64,000 bases of DNA from Rhineura floridana (GCF_030035675.1 NC_084495.1:12245001-12309000); one strand, 5' to 3'; shown: positions 1 through 11,423, numbered from the stretch's first letter. Notes: generated from the sequence alone by a model not told the origin. A program made the numbers and translations.

Positions 1-521
1 CCTCCAAACAGGGTTTGAAGGTTTGGGTAGGAAGGGGGTGATCTTTCAGGCAAGCTTGTCCTAAGACATGCAGTTGGTTTGTCCAGAATCACTGGAAGTA
101 TTGGATGCTTTTTAAAGAGGATTAGCCAAAGCATGGAGGATAAGGCTATCAGCGGCTACTAGTCATGATGGCTGTTGTTCTGCTTCCACTCTTGGAGCCA
201 GCATGCCCCTGACTACCTGTTGCTGGGAATCACAAATGGAGAGAGTGCTCCTGCACTCAGGCTGTGCTTATGTGCTTCCCATAGGTGTGTTTGACAACTG
301 TAAGATGTGGGACTAGATAGGCCACTTGCTCTTCTTATGACCGTATGTGCTTTATGACTGTCTTCATTTGTGTCTTTAATGACAACTTTGTAAGCCTCTT
401 TGCAGGCCCATTGGGTCACAAGGCAGGGTAAAAAAAGATCTTGGAATTAATATGCCGCCTTGCCTCCGATGTCTCAGTCGCCACCTGTTTTTCAACTCTG
501 CCTTCTCAAATGTTTCCTCAG

Positions 522-593
522 GGCTCCCCGGCTTTTCAGGTTTGAATGGCCTGAATGGTTTACCAGGCACAAAGGGCTCACCTGGAACACCAG
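522..593 (+). CDS. COL4A6: COL4A6 collagenous exon (72 bp)
   Basis: The acceptor TTTCCTCAG precedes it and the donor CAG/GTAAAT follows. It encodes an unbroken Gly-X-Y stretch beginning GLPGFSGLNGLNG and ending GSPGTPG. It is 72 bp, a multiple of nine as is typical of collagen exons. It is the first COL4A6 exon I can see in the window. Confidence 0.9.
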
Positions 594-1700
594 GTAAATA
601 AATCAAAATGGCGAACGAAAATACCTAATAGCCTGGGTTAGCTGTTCCAGTTTATGATGGCTATTTCCCAGATCAACTGTGGTCGTTGAAGACCAGGCCC
701 AGGAGTTGGAAAACCTCAGGCCCAGGAGCCAAATGCGGCCCTCTAGGTGTCTCTGTATGGCCCTTGGCACTCTCCTTAGACCACATCCTCACTGCCCCTG
801 CACCGCATCCTCCTTGAGTGCTGTCGTCTGGCTGGAATGCGTCCTTAGACTGTGATCATTTGTCTCGCTTGTTTGGGTAGGGGGCGGGGTGGAGAGATGC
901 ACATGCAGTCAGAAACTTCTGGACTTTTGTTGTGGGGTGCGGTGTAGCCTACTGTACAAACGTAACAGTCATGTCTGTTGTCCTGCCCACTATTGCCTCT
1001 GGCCCTGCCTGCCACTGGCATGCAGCCCCTGGAACGTTGTCCATGAGAGAATGCAGCCCTCTGGCTGAAAGAGGCTTCCTAACCATGTTGCAGCCACTTC
1101 AACTCCTTTGACTGCTGATTCCTCAAGGAGCCGTTGCCTTTTCCCCACCCTGCACCCAAATCTCCAAATATCAAAGCAAGACAAGGTTTATTTTACGTTA
1201 GCCCCCCTGGGGAATTTTGTTCCCTGCGACCATGTGCCATAGCTGCCGACCGTTTTTAAGCAGGCGCCAGTGCTTGAGGCAGGAAAGAGTTAACACTCCA
1301 AAACGACCGTTAATGCGGCCCCTCCCACGGAGTGCTAGTTCGCCATCTGGCCAAGCTTAAAATATAAACTTATAGATATCTAAAAAACTGTGACAACATT
1401 AACTGTAATTATCAGGAAAACATACATTGTACACGTAAGTTGTAAAAATAACTGTTCAGTCTCTACTCAGAGCGACTGCCAACTCCACTGAATGATACAC
1501 GGGAGAGGAGTGATCATTGACTCCTCAGTGTCCACCCTTTTTATTATCATGTTTCCTGTCGTGTGTATCCCAGGGTGGGCCTTGGCGGTGTCCTGGCGCC
1601 CACTGAGAAACACCTTTCTGGTGAGTAAAACGGTTCCTTCTCCAGTGGGCACCAGGACACCCCCAAGTGGGATGTTCTAGAGCTGACATATTGATTGGGT
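594..1700 (+). other. COL4A6 intron, nothing recognised
   Basis: This intronic DNA shows no coding pattern that I can tie to a gene. Part of it (about 660-1150) has the look of old degenerate repeat sequence, but I could not assign a family. Confidence 0.4.
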
Positions 1701-1704
1701 GGGT

Positions 1705-2445
1705 ACATAAATGTTCAATTATCACGCAGGACCTGCTGAATAACTCGCCTCCCAAAGGCTGCTTCAGCTGAAGCATAAATATCTATTTTATAATGTTTAG
1801 TAAAAGTATTAGGGTTTGCCCAAGTGACCGCCCTACATATTTCTTGAAGAGATGCATTTGTTGAATAAGCTGCAGTGGCAGCTGCAGCTCTAGTGGAATG
1901 AGCCATAATGCCTGAAGGCAATGGTAGGTTGAGAGAACTGCATGCCAAGGCAATGCAGCCCTTAATCCATCTCGCCAAAGTTGAGGAGGACACCTTTTTA
2001 CCGAGAGTAGTTGGGTGGTAAGAAACAAAGAATCAGTTAGCCTTATTGGGCTAGTCCTATTTATATATACTTTAAGTGCTCTCCTCACATCCAGGAATGC
2101 CAAGCGTGTTCTAGAGGATGCTTTGGCGAAGGACAAAATGTTGGCAATACTATTTCCTGCTGACAGTGAAAGTCTGAATTAACTTTTGGAACGAAAGTAG
2201 AATCTGTTCTCAAAATGATACATAGATGTTTTGCCACCGAGAGAGCTGCAAGTTGAGATACTCGTCTAGCTGATGTTATTGCTATGAGAAATAATACTTT
2301 GAAGGAAAGTATTCGTAACGTAGACATTTTCAATGGTTCAAATCCCCAGCAGAGGAGAGCATGTGTCACAGATGGCCCTGCATATGCGCGCATGCCTTGA
2401 ATGGTGTTTAACAGGCTTCTTTGTTCCACTTTCATCCATTTATTC
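1705..2445 (-). mobile_element. DIRS-type retrotransposon fossil, tyrosine recombinase region
   Basis: Reading the minus strand, two neighbouring stretches resemble the C-terminal half of a DIRS tyrosine recombinase. One has a helix-rich LFLIAITSARRVSQLAALSV-like segment. The other has the GIMAHSTR box followed by the W-x-x-P-x-TF-x-K-H-Y pattern seen around the catalytic residues of this family. The copy is a clearly broken fragment with several breaks; I saw neither the reverse transcriptase part nor terminal repeats. It lies in a COL4A6 intron, antisense to the gene, and looks old. Confidence 0.7.
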
Positions 2446-2460
2446 ATTTGTTTATTTTAG

Positions 2461-2586
2461 GTCTGAGTGAAAACGGACTTCCAGGGACTGCAGGGCTGCC
2501 GGGTGCCAAAGGAGATCCTGGTGTCCCAGGTTTTCAAGTGGGACCCCCAGGGTTTCCTGGACAGAAAGGACCTCCGGGAGACATGG
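2461..2586 (+). CDS. COL4A6: COL4A6 collagenous exon (126 bp)
   Basis: The acceptor TTTATTTTAG precedes it and ATGG/GTAAAT follows. It encodes GLSENGLPGTAGLPGAKG and then a short imperfection (GVPGFQVGPPG) before the repeat resumes to GPPGDMG. Such interruptions are normal in type IV collagens. It is 126 bp and in the same phase as its neighbours. Confidence 0.9.
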
Positions 2587-2825
2587 GTAAATAGCAGCCA
2601 AGAGAGATCATGAACAGCAGCTGTAAGAGATCATGACCTTGGAAGAGTAGTGTTGAGAGCTGGGTGTAGCAGGGTGGCTAAAATGCTGGGCTATGGGAAA
2701 TCGCTGGTTCAGATTTTGCCTCTGCCATGAACTCACTACCTGATCGAAAGCAAACCTCTTTCAGTCCCTCCCCCAACTGCAGTATGGGGGTAAAAATGCT
2801 GACCTTACAGGATAGTTGTAAGGCA

Positions 2826-2945
2826 GGAATGGAGGACCTGTGGCCCAACTCTCATCAGCCTCGGGTAGCATGGCCAGTGGTCAGGCATGATAGGAGTTGC
2901 AATCCAACAATATCTGTAGGGCCACAGGTTCCCTACACCTGCATT
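2826..2945. repeat. hAT-type MITE copy, family A (degenerate)
   Basis: This is a degenerate copy of a short palindromic repeat whose arms read roughly 'GGACCTGTGGCCC...' and '...GGGCCACAGGTTCCC', with 'ACTCTCATCAGCCTCGGGTAGCATGGCCA' in the middle. The same family recurs at least ten times in the window; the best-preserved copies are at 42070-42204 and 28663-28801. Confidence 0.65.
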
Positions 2946-3919
2946 ACACCTTGGAAGCTGATGCTGCTAGGAGAGCCCCATCCCTGCTGTGAAGGTTACA
3001 AAAATATAATGTATACAGAGTGCTCAGAGTAGACCCATTGGAATTACTGAACCTAAGTAATTCATGTCTTTAACTTCAGTTAGTATGCTCTGGGTATGAC
3101 TAATGTTGAATACAACCTGCTATATGCATACTGTTACATTAATATTGTATCTGAGACTAGAAAGGTTTGCCCCTTGATATTTATTTATTTTATTCATTTA
3201 TTAGCACATTTATATCCTACTTTTCCTCCAAGGAGCTCAAGGTGGTGTACAAACATCTCACACTAGCAGCCTCATACCGAGCGTTGCTCCGAAATTCTAA
3301 GAAGTCAAAAAAATGAGAGCAGCTTTGAAAGGTTCAGTTCACCATCTTGATTCAAAATGGTGTCCAATTGTATCCAAACATAGATGAAAACCTGTTCCTT
3401 GATCTCAGGAACCATCATGCAAAATTTCGTTACATTATCTTACGAGTTGTCCTAATGCATAGTGAAAATGTTTCCAAAATATATAATAGATTAGCAGGCA
3501 ATTGGGAGGTGAATTGGTTTGATGCCTGAACTGAGCTTTAGTCAATGACAAGGATGACCTGCAACAAAATATTACAGTGTGGAGTGGCCTTATTTGATTG
3601 TTCCAGCCAGCCATGCCCTCTTCCAGAGTATTCCTTTCCCGTCCACCCCAAAATATATAGCACTTTGTGGCCACTGTGCATGCTCAGGTTGCTCCTTTTT
3701 GGTGTTTTCTCTAAAGATTTTGTCTACTTCTGCAAACCTTGGGGTTCCCTTGGTACTGATACTTCCCTCTCATTTTTTCATTATTTCCATTTTGGCTACA
3801 GAACTGTCATAACTGGTTATAGTAAATGATTTTCCATGTTAAGTTGTCTTCCACGTGGTCCACCTCTGGCTGAACATTTATTCCTATTATTCTGATTAAT
3901 CTTTCTTCATGTACTCTAG

Positions 3920-4036
3920 GTCGTCCTGGAGCCTTAGGTCTGCCTGGTTTGCGAGGGCCCCCAGGCATCTTTCTTCCTTCTAAAATTCCTGGGAGACCTG
4001 GTGACTCTGGACGTCCTGGAGAGGATGGTAGACCAG
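3920..4036 (+). CDS. COL4A6: COL4A6 collagenous exon (117 bp)
   Basis: The acceptor GTACTCTAG precedes it and CCAG/GTATGA follows. It encodes [16 protein letters not shown], an interruption ([10 protein letters not shown]), and a return to [16 protein letters not shown]. It is 117 bp and the phase matches its neighbours. Confidence 0.9.
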
Positions 4037-4771
4037 GTATGAGTTTGGGGTTTTGATTGCTTGGCTTTGACAGTAATATTGGGAAAAGGGAGTCACATTA
4101 ATCAAGCACCAGTGAACCCCCAAGGGGAGAATTAAACCGGGATGCGTGGAAAAATCTGTGCCTACCGTTCTAGAATAAAACCTCCCAAGTGCAGAAGCCA
4201 AAATGTGTAAATTAGGGTGGTCAAGCGATCTGCATTTTCAGATTGGACAGTCCCACCCCCACACCAGTTCACCACCCCTTTTACAGGCAGCTTATGTTGG
4301 GAGAGGGGGACATTCTGGTGGTTTGAGAAGATGAAATTATTCCAAGATTCTTGGGAAAGACTTAAATACATAGCACTCTTCCTCCCCCCCCTTTTTTTAG
4401 ATGTATGTTCTCCATCAGTAATTATTATTTTTATGCCTGCTTGTGCAAATAGTCTAGGCTTTATATAAAATTTAATATGTTTAGGTTCTATGCATAACTT
4501 AGTAACATTTATTGTGTATTCATATATTTAGGATGTGTTGGTATCTTATATAATCGTTTATCATTTTTGTTTACTAGTACTGGAATTTCCATAAGTGCTC
4601 TGGTAATTGGTAGGAGTAGATAAACAGATAAATGTACCTTATTTGTTTGTTTGTCTATTTGCTTCATTTCATTTCAGAATCACTTCCCATGAAACATCCC
4701 AAAGCAATAAACAATAAAAATATGAACAATAATAATGAATATTAAAACCATTTCAAATCCAATACAGATAC
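4037..4771 (+). other. COL4A6 intron, nothing recognised
   Basis: This is AT-rich intronic sequence. The stretch after 4640 carries loose TTTG/TTTCATTTC and AATAAA-like runs that could be the worn end of a LINE, but I cannot name it. Confidence 0.35.
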
Positions 4772-4995
4772 TGGCCTTGTCTGCACTATACATTTAACCT
4801 GCACATTTTACCACTTTAACCGTCATGGCTTCCCCCAAAGAATCCTGGGAAGTGTCGTTTGATAAGGGCGCTGAGAGTTGTTAGAAGAGCCCTCTTCCCC
4901 TCACAGAGTTACAATTCCAGAGTTCCCTGGAAAGTAGGATTTACTATTAAACCTCTCTGGGAATTATAGCTCTATGAGGGGAATAAAGGGTCTCC

Positions 4996-6943
4996 TTTTT
5001 TTTTTTTTTACAATAATTTTTATTCAAATTTTCATAAAACAAACAAAACAAAGTCATAAAACATTCCAAGACAAAAAACAAAACAAAACAAAAATGATTA
5101 AACAAAAAAATAAAATGTTGACTTCCCATTTGTCGCAGATCAGTTATAGGTCTACAATATATAACAATCCTGTCTCTTAAATTATATTATAAAATCACTT
5201 TCCTCCAGTAGTTATCTTAATTAATCATCAAATCTCATAAACATTACTTTATTCTTTCCACAAAAAGTCAAAGAGAGGTTTCAATTCTTTAAGAAATATA
5301 TCTATCAATTTTTCTCCAAATAAACATGTCGATTAATCCATCTCGTTAATAATAATAACAATCTTGTTGTCATAACCATAGTCCAAATAAACGTATCGAT
5401 TAACCCATCTCATCAAATCTGTTAGGTCCAATAATTTCAATAGCCATTATTCCATTATCAATATTAATTCCATCTTCCATCTTCAATAGTCCTGTTAAGT
5501 CCAGTAATTTCAGTATCCAATCTTCCATTATCAGTATTCCATAATAATCTTGCTGTCATTGCCATAGTCATATAATAAGAGTCTGATGGGAATATCCTCT
5601 ATCTCAAATATTTTCTTGCCATCGATTCTGAATAAGTTGCTGAAATATTGTTGTAAAGTCATATCTCTGTTCTTCTTTTTAACAAAATGCACTGGCTCAT
5701 CTCTTGAGAGTTTTTCCATTGTCGCATGGCTGCAGTTAATTCCATAGATTTTCTCTATATCAAGCTCCATCACGTCATTCCAGTCCAGAAAATTATCCAA
5801 GCCATTGATAACTTTATCTCTAATATCTTCATTAATTTCTTCAGAGACAACGTTAAATTCCAAACAGTAGATTTTATTTCTAATATCCATAAACTCCAGA
5901 TCCTTTTCCAATTCCACATTTGTTCCAATCTCCAGGGCTTGTATCTTCCCTTTATTTTTTCTTTTCTCATCTCTGATCTCATTCTCCTCTCTCACAGGAT
6001 CCCCTATTTCTTTAAGCTCCTGCGTCATTTTGCTCAGTTCAATTTTCAGCTCTTTACTGCCCTGTCGCAGGGTTTGTTTCGTTATCTCAATCTCATCCAT
6101 TATTTTCTGAAACATAATTACTTCCAGATTCTCAGCCACTTTCTTGATTGCCATTCTTAAAACCACGAAAACAAAACAAAACAAAAATAAAGAAGAACCA
6201 CTTCTTATTTCAGCAACAATTGAGTTAATATTCCAGGCTTGATGACATCACAGTATAAACAGAGCAGCCTGCCTTATCTCTCTATGTTCAAGAATACAAA
6301 ACAAATTTAGTTCCCAGCATCAAAACAGTTAGTGGTGTCGTGAAGAAGCAGATTCGTCAAAATAAAATAGACCAAAAAGAGAATAGTCCCAGACAATATA
6401 ATGTTCCAAAGTTCATATTTTTTATTTTTTTCTCCTCGGAATAGAAATCCCTCTTCTGTTTATATCTTTAGAATGCACTTCCAGGACAGCTTTTTGCAAT
6501 AGAAACAGAGATAAGCTATTAATTTCATGTATAGCAGAGAAGAGTTATAGCTCACCCAGAAGTTCTTTAAAGCTGATTCATTTGACAAATCTCTTTTTGC
6601 TGCAACAATTTAAACCAAGTAAAAAAAAATAGAAAGAAGGGTGCTTGCCTGTTAGTACGTTTTCTCTTTGAAGAAAAGATAAACGTGTCGCATTATCAGA
6701 TAGAGCTTGTTCGGAAGTCCGTCCGGCATTGCTGGCTGAACCTTCTCTCATAAATTAATGAAATCCAGTCCTCCCAACAAAAACAGGCTTTTGAGGTTGA
6801 TCTCTACGTTTCTCCCTGCCCGGGAGAAATTTTATCAGTCAAAAAGAATGTTCTGACTGATTTATATCTGAATAAGCTTCTTGTGAGGCGGGAGCCCGTC
6901 TCAAAAGCAGGCACAAGCGAAGTCACCCTTCCCGGAAGTCCCG
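4996..6943 (-). mobile_element. HAL1-like L1 retroposon (ORF1 only), with TSD
   Basis: The 15-bp direct repeat GAATAAAGGGTCTCC (4981-4995 and 6944-6958) flanks an insert of 1948 bp. On the minus strand it begins with a GC-rich 5' region, runs through a single ORF1-like frame, and ends in an AT-rich 3' UTR with an L1-like tail (GAATAAAAATTATTGT) and a poly(A) of about 13. No endonuclease or reverse transcriptase lies between ORF1 and the tail, so the layout is that of a half-L1 (HAL1): ORF1 joined directly to an L1 3' end. The exact duplication shows that the element's ends are intact and that this layout existed when it inserted. Other possibility: an L1 that lost ORF2 before it was copied. 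Confidence 0.8.
5531..6184 (-). CDS. L1 ORF1p-like protein of the HAL1-like element
   Basis: This is an open frame of 217 codons from the first Met. The second Met, beginning MAIKKVAENLE, is a more natural start because the first ten residues are hydrophobic and are followed by that lysine-rich segment. Roughly residues 20-70 form a charged, heptad-like coiled coil (ITKQTLRQGSKELKIELSKM). The C-terminal part has the ERIY-like and PVHFVKKKNRD patterns that recall the RRM/CTD of L1 ORF1 proteins, which bind RNA and trimerise. At 217 residues it is shorter than the usual 300 or more. The frame has no internal stop. Identification is by pattern only. Confidence 0.65.
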   Translation of the reverse strand: MFCFVFVVLRMAIKKVAENLEVIMFQKIMDEIEITKQTLRQGSKELKIELSKMTQELKEIGDPVREENEIRDEKRKNKGKIQALEIGTNVELEKDLEFMDIRNKIYCLEFNVVSEEINEDIRDKVINGLDNFLDWNDVMELDIEKIYGINCSHATMEKLSRDEPVHFVKKKNRDMTLQQYFSNLFRIDGKKIFEIEDIPIRLLLYDYGNDSKIIMEY

Positions 6944-7094
6944 GAATAAAGGGTCTCCTAACAACTCTCAGCATCCTTTACAAGCTGTAGTTCCCAGAAT
7001 TCTTTGGGGGAAGCTGTGACTGTTTAAAATGATATCACAGTAATTTAAGAGTATGGTGCAGATGTGGCCATAGACTGGGATAAGAATCTCCACT

Positions 7095-7265
7095 TAAATA
7101 GTGTGGTGTAGTGGTTAGAGTGTTGGACTACGACCTGGGAGACCAGGGTTAAAATCTTCACACAGCCATGAAGCTCACTGGGTGACGTTGGGCCAATCAC
7201 TGCCTCTCAGCCTCAGAGGAAGGCAATGGAATACCGCTTACCATAGCAGTCCATTTCCATTTTTA
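7095..7265 (+). repeat. tRNA-derived SINE
   Basis: The head is tRNA-like: 'GTGTAGTGGTTAGAGTGTTGGACTA' resembles an A box, and 'GGGTTAAAATC' occupies the B-box position. It is followed by the 'AGCCTCAGAGGAAGGCAATGG' and 'TACCGCTTACCAT' body found in other SINE copies here (12.6, 16.7 and 44.8 kb). Confidence 0.75.
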
Positions 7266-7639
7266 AAAGGTAAAGTCTTCAAGCGGACCTGAAAAGCCAA
7301 TAGAGCCAGTGCTTGTCTCATTTATTTAGTTGATTTATATCCTGCATTCTTCCCAGTAGGAGTCCAGGGAGGCAAATATAATGGGAGGGACTTTCAAAGG
7401 GATGGTGCTCCCCATGCTAAATGCCCAGTTGCTATTTTAAAAGAACCATTTATCTGTCTGCACTTCAACAAGGGGGAATTTTCACTGGTAGCCAGAAATC
7501 TGTTTGGGTGTTGTTGTTTAATTAAAAACTAATAAGTTTTTTTCCCCTTTTTTCATTCTTAGCAGCCCTCATTGGTGGACATGGCATCGTTAAAAGCCTT
7601 TTCCAAGGCCACTGCAATAAAGCAGCAGTATAAACATCT

Positions 7640-7673
7640 CTCTCTGTCTCTCTCTCTCTATATATATATATTC
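7640..7673. repeat. (CT)n/(TA)n microsatellite
   Basis: A run of TCTCTCTGTCTCTCTCTCTC passes into TATATATATATA. Confidence 0.9.
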
Positions 7674-7865
7674 ACACTATTACTGGAATAGACTGTTGCT
7701 GATTAGGAGTAAAGTACAAACCTACCCTCAGGGATATTTTGGAGGGGAGACAAGAACCGGGGGGGGGGACACACAACAGGAGTGCAAAGTGTTTCTCTGG
7801 CACCAGGATCCCCTGTCATCTTTTCTGCCTTCTTATACTTCTTGTTGTTGTTATGTGCCTCCAAG

Positions 7866-8573
7866 TCAACTACGACTTATGGTGACCCTATGAATCAGTG
7901 ACCTCCAAGAGCATCTGTCATGAACCACTCTCTTCAGATCTTGTAAGTTCAGGTCTGTGGCTTCCTTTATGGAATCAATCCATCTCTTGTTTGGCCTTCC
8001 TCTTTTTCTACTTCCTTCTGTTTTTCCAAGCATTATTATATTTTCTAATGAATCATGTCTTCTCATTATGTGTCCAAAGTATGATAACCTCAGTTTCATC
8101 ATTTTAGCTTCTAGTGACAGTTCTGGTTTAATTTGTTCTAACACCCAATTATTGGTCTTTTTTGCAGTCCATGGTATCTGCAAAGCTCTCCTCCAACACC
8201 ACATTTCAAACAAGTTGATTTTTCTCTTATCAGCTTTTTTCACTATCCAACTTTCACATCCATACATAGAGATCGGAAATACCATGGTCTGAATGATCCT
8301 GACTTTAGTGTTCATTGGTACATCTTTACGTTTGAGGACCTTTTCTAATTCTCTCACAGCTGCCCTCCCCAGCCCTAGCCTTCTTCTGATTTCTTGACTA
8401 TTGTCTCCATTTTGGTTAATGATTGTGCCAAGGCGTTGATAATCCTTGACAAGTTCAATGTCCTCATTGTCAACTGTAAAGTTGCATAAATCTTCTGCTG
8501 TCATTACTTTAGTCTTTTTGACGTTCAGCTGTAGTCCTGCTTTTGTGCTTTCTTCTTTAACTTTCATCAGCAT
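7866..8573 (-). pseudogene. BovB RT C-terminal segment
   Basis: This open stretch of 235 codons begins LMKVKEESTKAGLQLNVKKT and contains MYGCESW, FEMWCWRRAL, YFGHIMRR and KRGRPNKRWIDSI, the usual C-terminal landmarks of BovB. The protein end (IHRVTISRS) coincides with the start of the SINE-like 3' tail. Confidence 0.85.
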
Positions 8574-8656
8574 TCATTTCAAATCATTACTGGTTTCTGC
8601 TAGTAGTATGGTATCGTCTGCATATCTTAAATTATTGATATTTCTCCCTCCAATTT

Positions 8657-9400
8657 TCACACCTCCTTCATCTTGGTCCAGTCCCGCTTTCCATATGATA
8701 TGTTCTGCAGATTAAATAATAAGGGTGATAAAATACACCCCTGTCTCACACCCTTTCCGATTGGGAACCAATCGGTTTCTCCATATTCTGTCCTTACAGT
8801 AGCCTCTTGTCCAGAGTATAGGTTGTGCATCAGGACAATCAGATGCTGTGGCACTCCCATTTCTTTTAAAGCATTCCATAGTTTTTCATGATCTACACAG
8901 ACAAAGGCTTTGCTGTAATCTATAAAGCACAGGGTGATTTTCTTCTGAAATTCCTTGCTCCGTTCCGTTATCCAACGTATGTTTGCGATATGATCTTTGG
9001 TACCTCTTCCCTTTCTAAATCCAGCTTGGACGTCTGGCATTTCTCGCTCCATATATGGTAACAGCCTTTGTTGTAGAATCTTGAGCATTACTTTACTTGC
9101 ATGGGATATTAAGGCAATAGTTCGATAATTACTGCATTCCCTGGGATCCCCTTTCTTTGGAATTGGGATGTATATGGAACGCTTCCAGTCTGTGGGCCAT
9201 TGTTTAGTTTTCCGTATTTCTTGACAGATTTTACTCAAAATTTGGACTGATTCAGTCTCAGTAGCTTGCAGCAGCTCTATTGGTATGCCATCTATTCCTG
9301 GTGATTTGTTTCTTCCAAGTATTTTAAGAGCAGCTTTCACCTCACATTCTAAAATTTCTGGTTCTTCATCATAGGGTTCCTCCATGAATGAATCTGCCAT
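8657..9400 (-). pseudogene. BovB reverse transcriptase segment
   Basis: This open stretch of 247 codons holds the fingers and palm of RT: GRNKSPGIDGIPIELL, WKRSIYIPIPKKGDP, FIDYSKAF (first catalytic Asp block) and GKGVRQGCILSPLLFN. After LLFNL the frame runs off the expected course, and the sequence that should precede the YADD box is deleted. The YADD-coding bases are still visible near 8610-8640. Confidence 0.85.
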
Positions 9401-9799
9401 CCTGGCATCTCTTTTATATTCAGTATATTGCTTCCATCTTCCCTTTATTTCATCTCAATCAGTCAATGTGTTCCCCTGTTGATTATTCAACATCTCTACT
9501 CTTGGTTTAAATTTCCCTTTCATTTTTCTAATCTTTTGGAATAGGGCTCTTGTTCTACCCTTTTTGTTGTCCTCTTCTATTTCTATACAGTAACTATTGT
9601 AATAGTTCTCTTTGTCCCTACGTACTGGTCGCTGTATTGTTGCACTTAGGGTTCTGACCGGGTTTATATCTCCTTTTGCTTTTGCTTTCCTTCTCTCTTT
9701 AACCATTTGAAGAGTTTCTTCAGTCATCCATTGGGGTCTTTCTCTCTTTTTAGCTAGAGGTATTGTCTTTTTGCATTCTTCTCTGATAACGTCTCTGAC

Positions 9800-10642
9800 T
9801 TAATTCCATAGTTCTTCTGATTCTCTGTCAACTAAGTTTAAAGCCTCAAACCTGTTCCTTATTTGATCTTTATATTCTTCTGGGATGTTATTTAAATTGT
9901 ATTTTGGCATTATGCTTGCTTTGTTCTTCTTCTTTACTCTGATTTTCGATACGACCAGTTCATGATCTGTACCGCAGTCTGCTCCTGGTCTTGTTTTTGC
10001 AGAAAGTATGGAATTTCTCCATCTTCTGCTACCAATTATATAATCAATTTGATTCCTATATTGACCATTTGGTGATGTCCATGTGTACAGTCGTCTTTTC
10101 GGTTGTTCAAAAAATGCATTCACAGGAAACAAATTATTGGCTTCACAGAATTCAATAAGTCTTTCTCCTGCTTCATTTCTGTCTCCTAGGCCCCATTTCC
10201 CCACAATTCCTAATTCTTCTCTGTTCCCTGCTTTGGCATTCCAGTCCCCCATGATTATCATCATATCTTGTTTTGTTGTGTGTTCAATTTCTTCCTGTAC
10301 TTCTGCGTAAAATCTCTCCAATTCCTCCTCTTCTGCATTTGCCGTCGGAGCATAGACTTGGATGATGGTTATGTTGATAGGTTTCCCATTTAATCTCATT
10401 GATATAACTTGCTCAGACCTTGCGTTGTAGCTCCTAATTGCTCTTGCTACATCACTTCTCACTATTAAAGCACCCCCATTTCTTCTTAATTTCTCATTTC
10501 CTGCATAAAATATTTTGTAGTTGCCTGATTGGAAATGTCCCATTCCTGTCCATTTTAGTTCGCTCACGCCAAGTATTGTAATGTTGATGCGTTCCATTTC
10601 TTGCTTGACAATTTCTAACTTTCCCTGGTTCATGCTTCTCAC
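9800..10642 (-). pseudogene. BovB endonuclease segment
   Basis: This open stretch of 280 codons has the exonuclease-endonuclease-phosphatase fold of non-LTR retrotransposons. Recognisable are ILGVSELKWTG, VQVYAPTANAEEEE, MIIMGDWNAKAG, RRLYTWTSPNGQYRNQIDYI and a DHELVV motif containing the catalytic His. The enzyme nicks target DNA to prime reverse transcription. The frame ends in a stop before the RT part, where an intact BovB protein would continue. Confidence 0.85.
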
Positions 10643-11423
10643 ATTCTATGTTCCTATTGTGTATGTTGTACAACTCCGGACTCTCCTTTCGCATCTGTGT
10701 GCATCGGCCTCTGGGCTTCCTTTCAGCTTTGACCCAGCTGCGTCATTAGTCACAGCGCTACTCGTACTTGTCCTTTGTTCTTCCCCAGTAGCTCAGTGAG
10801 TGCCTTCTAACCTGGGGGTCTCATCTTCCAGCACTATCTTGTGTTGCATTTTGGATACTCTGTTCATAGGGTTTTCGTGGTAAGAGATATTTAGAGGTGG
10901 TTTACCATTGCCTTCCTCTGAGTTTGGCTGCATCTTAGTCTAGTGTTTCAGCTTTGACCATTCTGCCTTGGGTGCCCCTGCTAGGAGTCTAGCCTCTTGG
11001 TCGAGACTCCTGACGGCTTTGCTCTCAGCTTCTTCAACACACTCAAACCTCCTCACCACGTTAAGGTGTGTATCCGAAGAGGAGGCCTTCTCATGCTACA
11101 GGTGCTGTTTCCTGCATGTATTGCAGGGTTTTCTTTTTCTCCTATGGATGTGAGGGTGATAAACATAATCTTAAATATGCCAGATTCAGCAGAACTATAT
11201 TAGAAACTGTAAACACATATTCTACCTGCAAGAATGCACTCTCAGTTACACAACATCCTGCACCCTCTTGACAACAGCCTCTTACACGATCGGCAGTGAC
11301 CTGCAGTATTGTTGATGCAGGCCTGGATGTGACCTGGTGCCGTGTGCGGAACCTGGTGGAGCCCAAAGGCCCAAGATCAGCACAGCTTCTGAGTTGCCTT
11401 TTGCTTGCTCCCATTTGCCCTAG

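Larger units (their letters stand above)
4772..7070. repeat. Palindromic MITE, family B, split by a HAL1-like insertion
   Basis: The two halves, 4772-4995 and 6959-7070, form an imperfect palindrome. The left end reads TGGCCTTGTCTGCACTATAC and the right end is its near reverse complement, GTATGGTGCAGATGTGGCCA. Inside, each arm carries the 'CCCAAAGAATCCTGGGAA' and 'CTGAGAGTTGTTAG' motifs that recur in other family B copies (20.28, 22.0, 24.0, 32.6 and 45.4 kb). A retroposon of about 1.95 kb landed in it, so the MITE is the older of the two. Confidence 0.75.
7843..11080 (-). mobile_element. RTE-BovB LINE, long but broken copy
   Basis: Read on the minus strand, this holds in order an apurinic-type endonuclease (10642-9800), a connecting segment (9727-9455), reverse transcriptase (9400-8657) and the C-terminal region (8573-7866). 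It ends in the BovB-style tail GGTCACCATAAGTCGTAGT. Motifs that mark RTE-BovB include SELKWTGMGHF, GDWNAKAGN, CSNYRTIALISHASKVMLKI, AGFRKGRGTKD and YGCESW. The open frames are separated by stops and frame changes, and a segment of RT just before the YADD motif is lost, so the copy is inactive. Its 5' limit near 11.0-11.1 kb is uncertain. It lies in a COL4A6 intron, antisense to the gene. Confidence 0.9.

Noticed and set aside
376-606. Minus-strand collagen-like frame (Pro-Gly rich)
   Set aside because: It is the mirror of the true plus-strand COL4A6 exon at 522-593; splice sites exist only on the plus strand.
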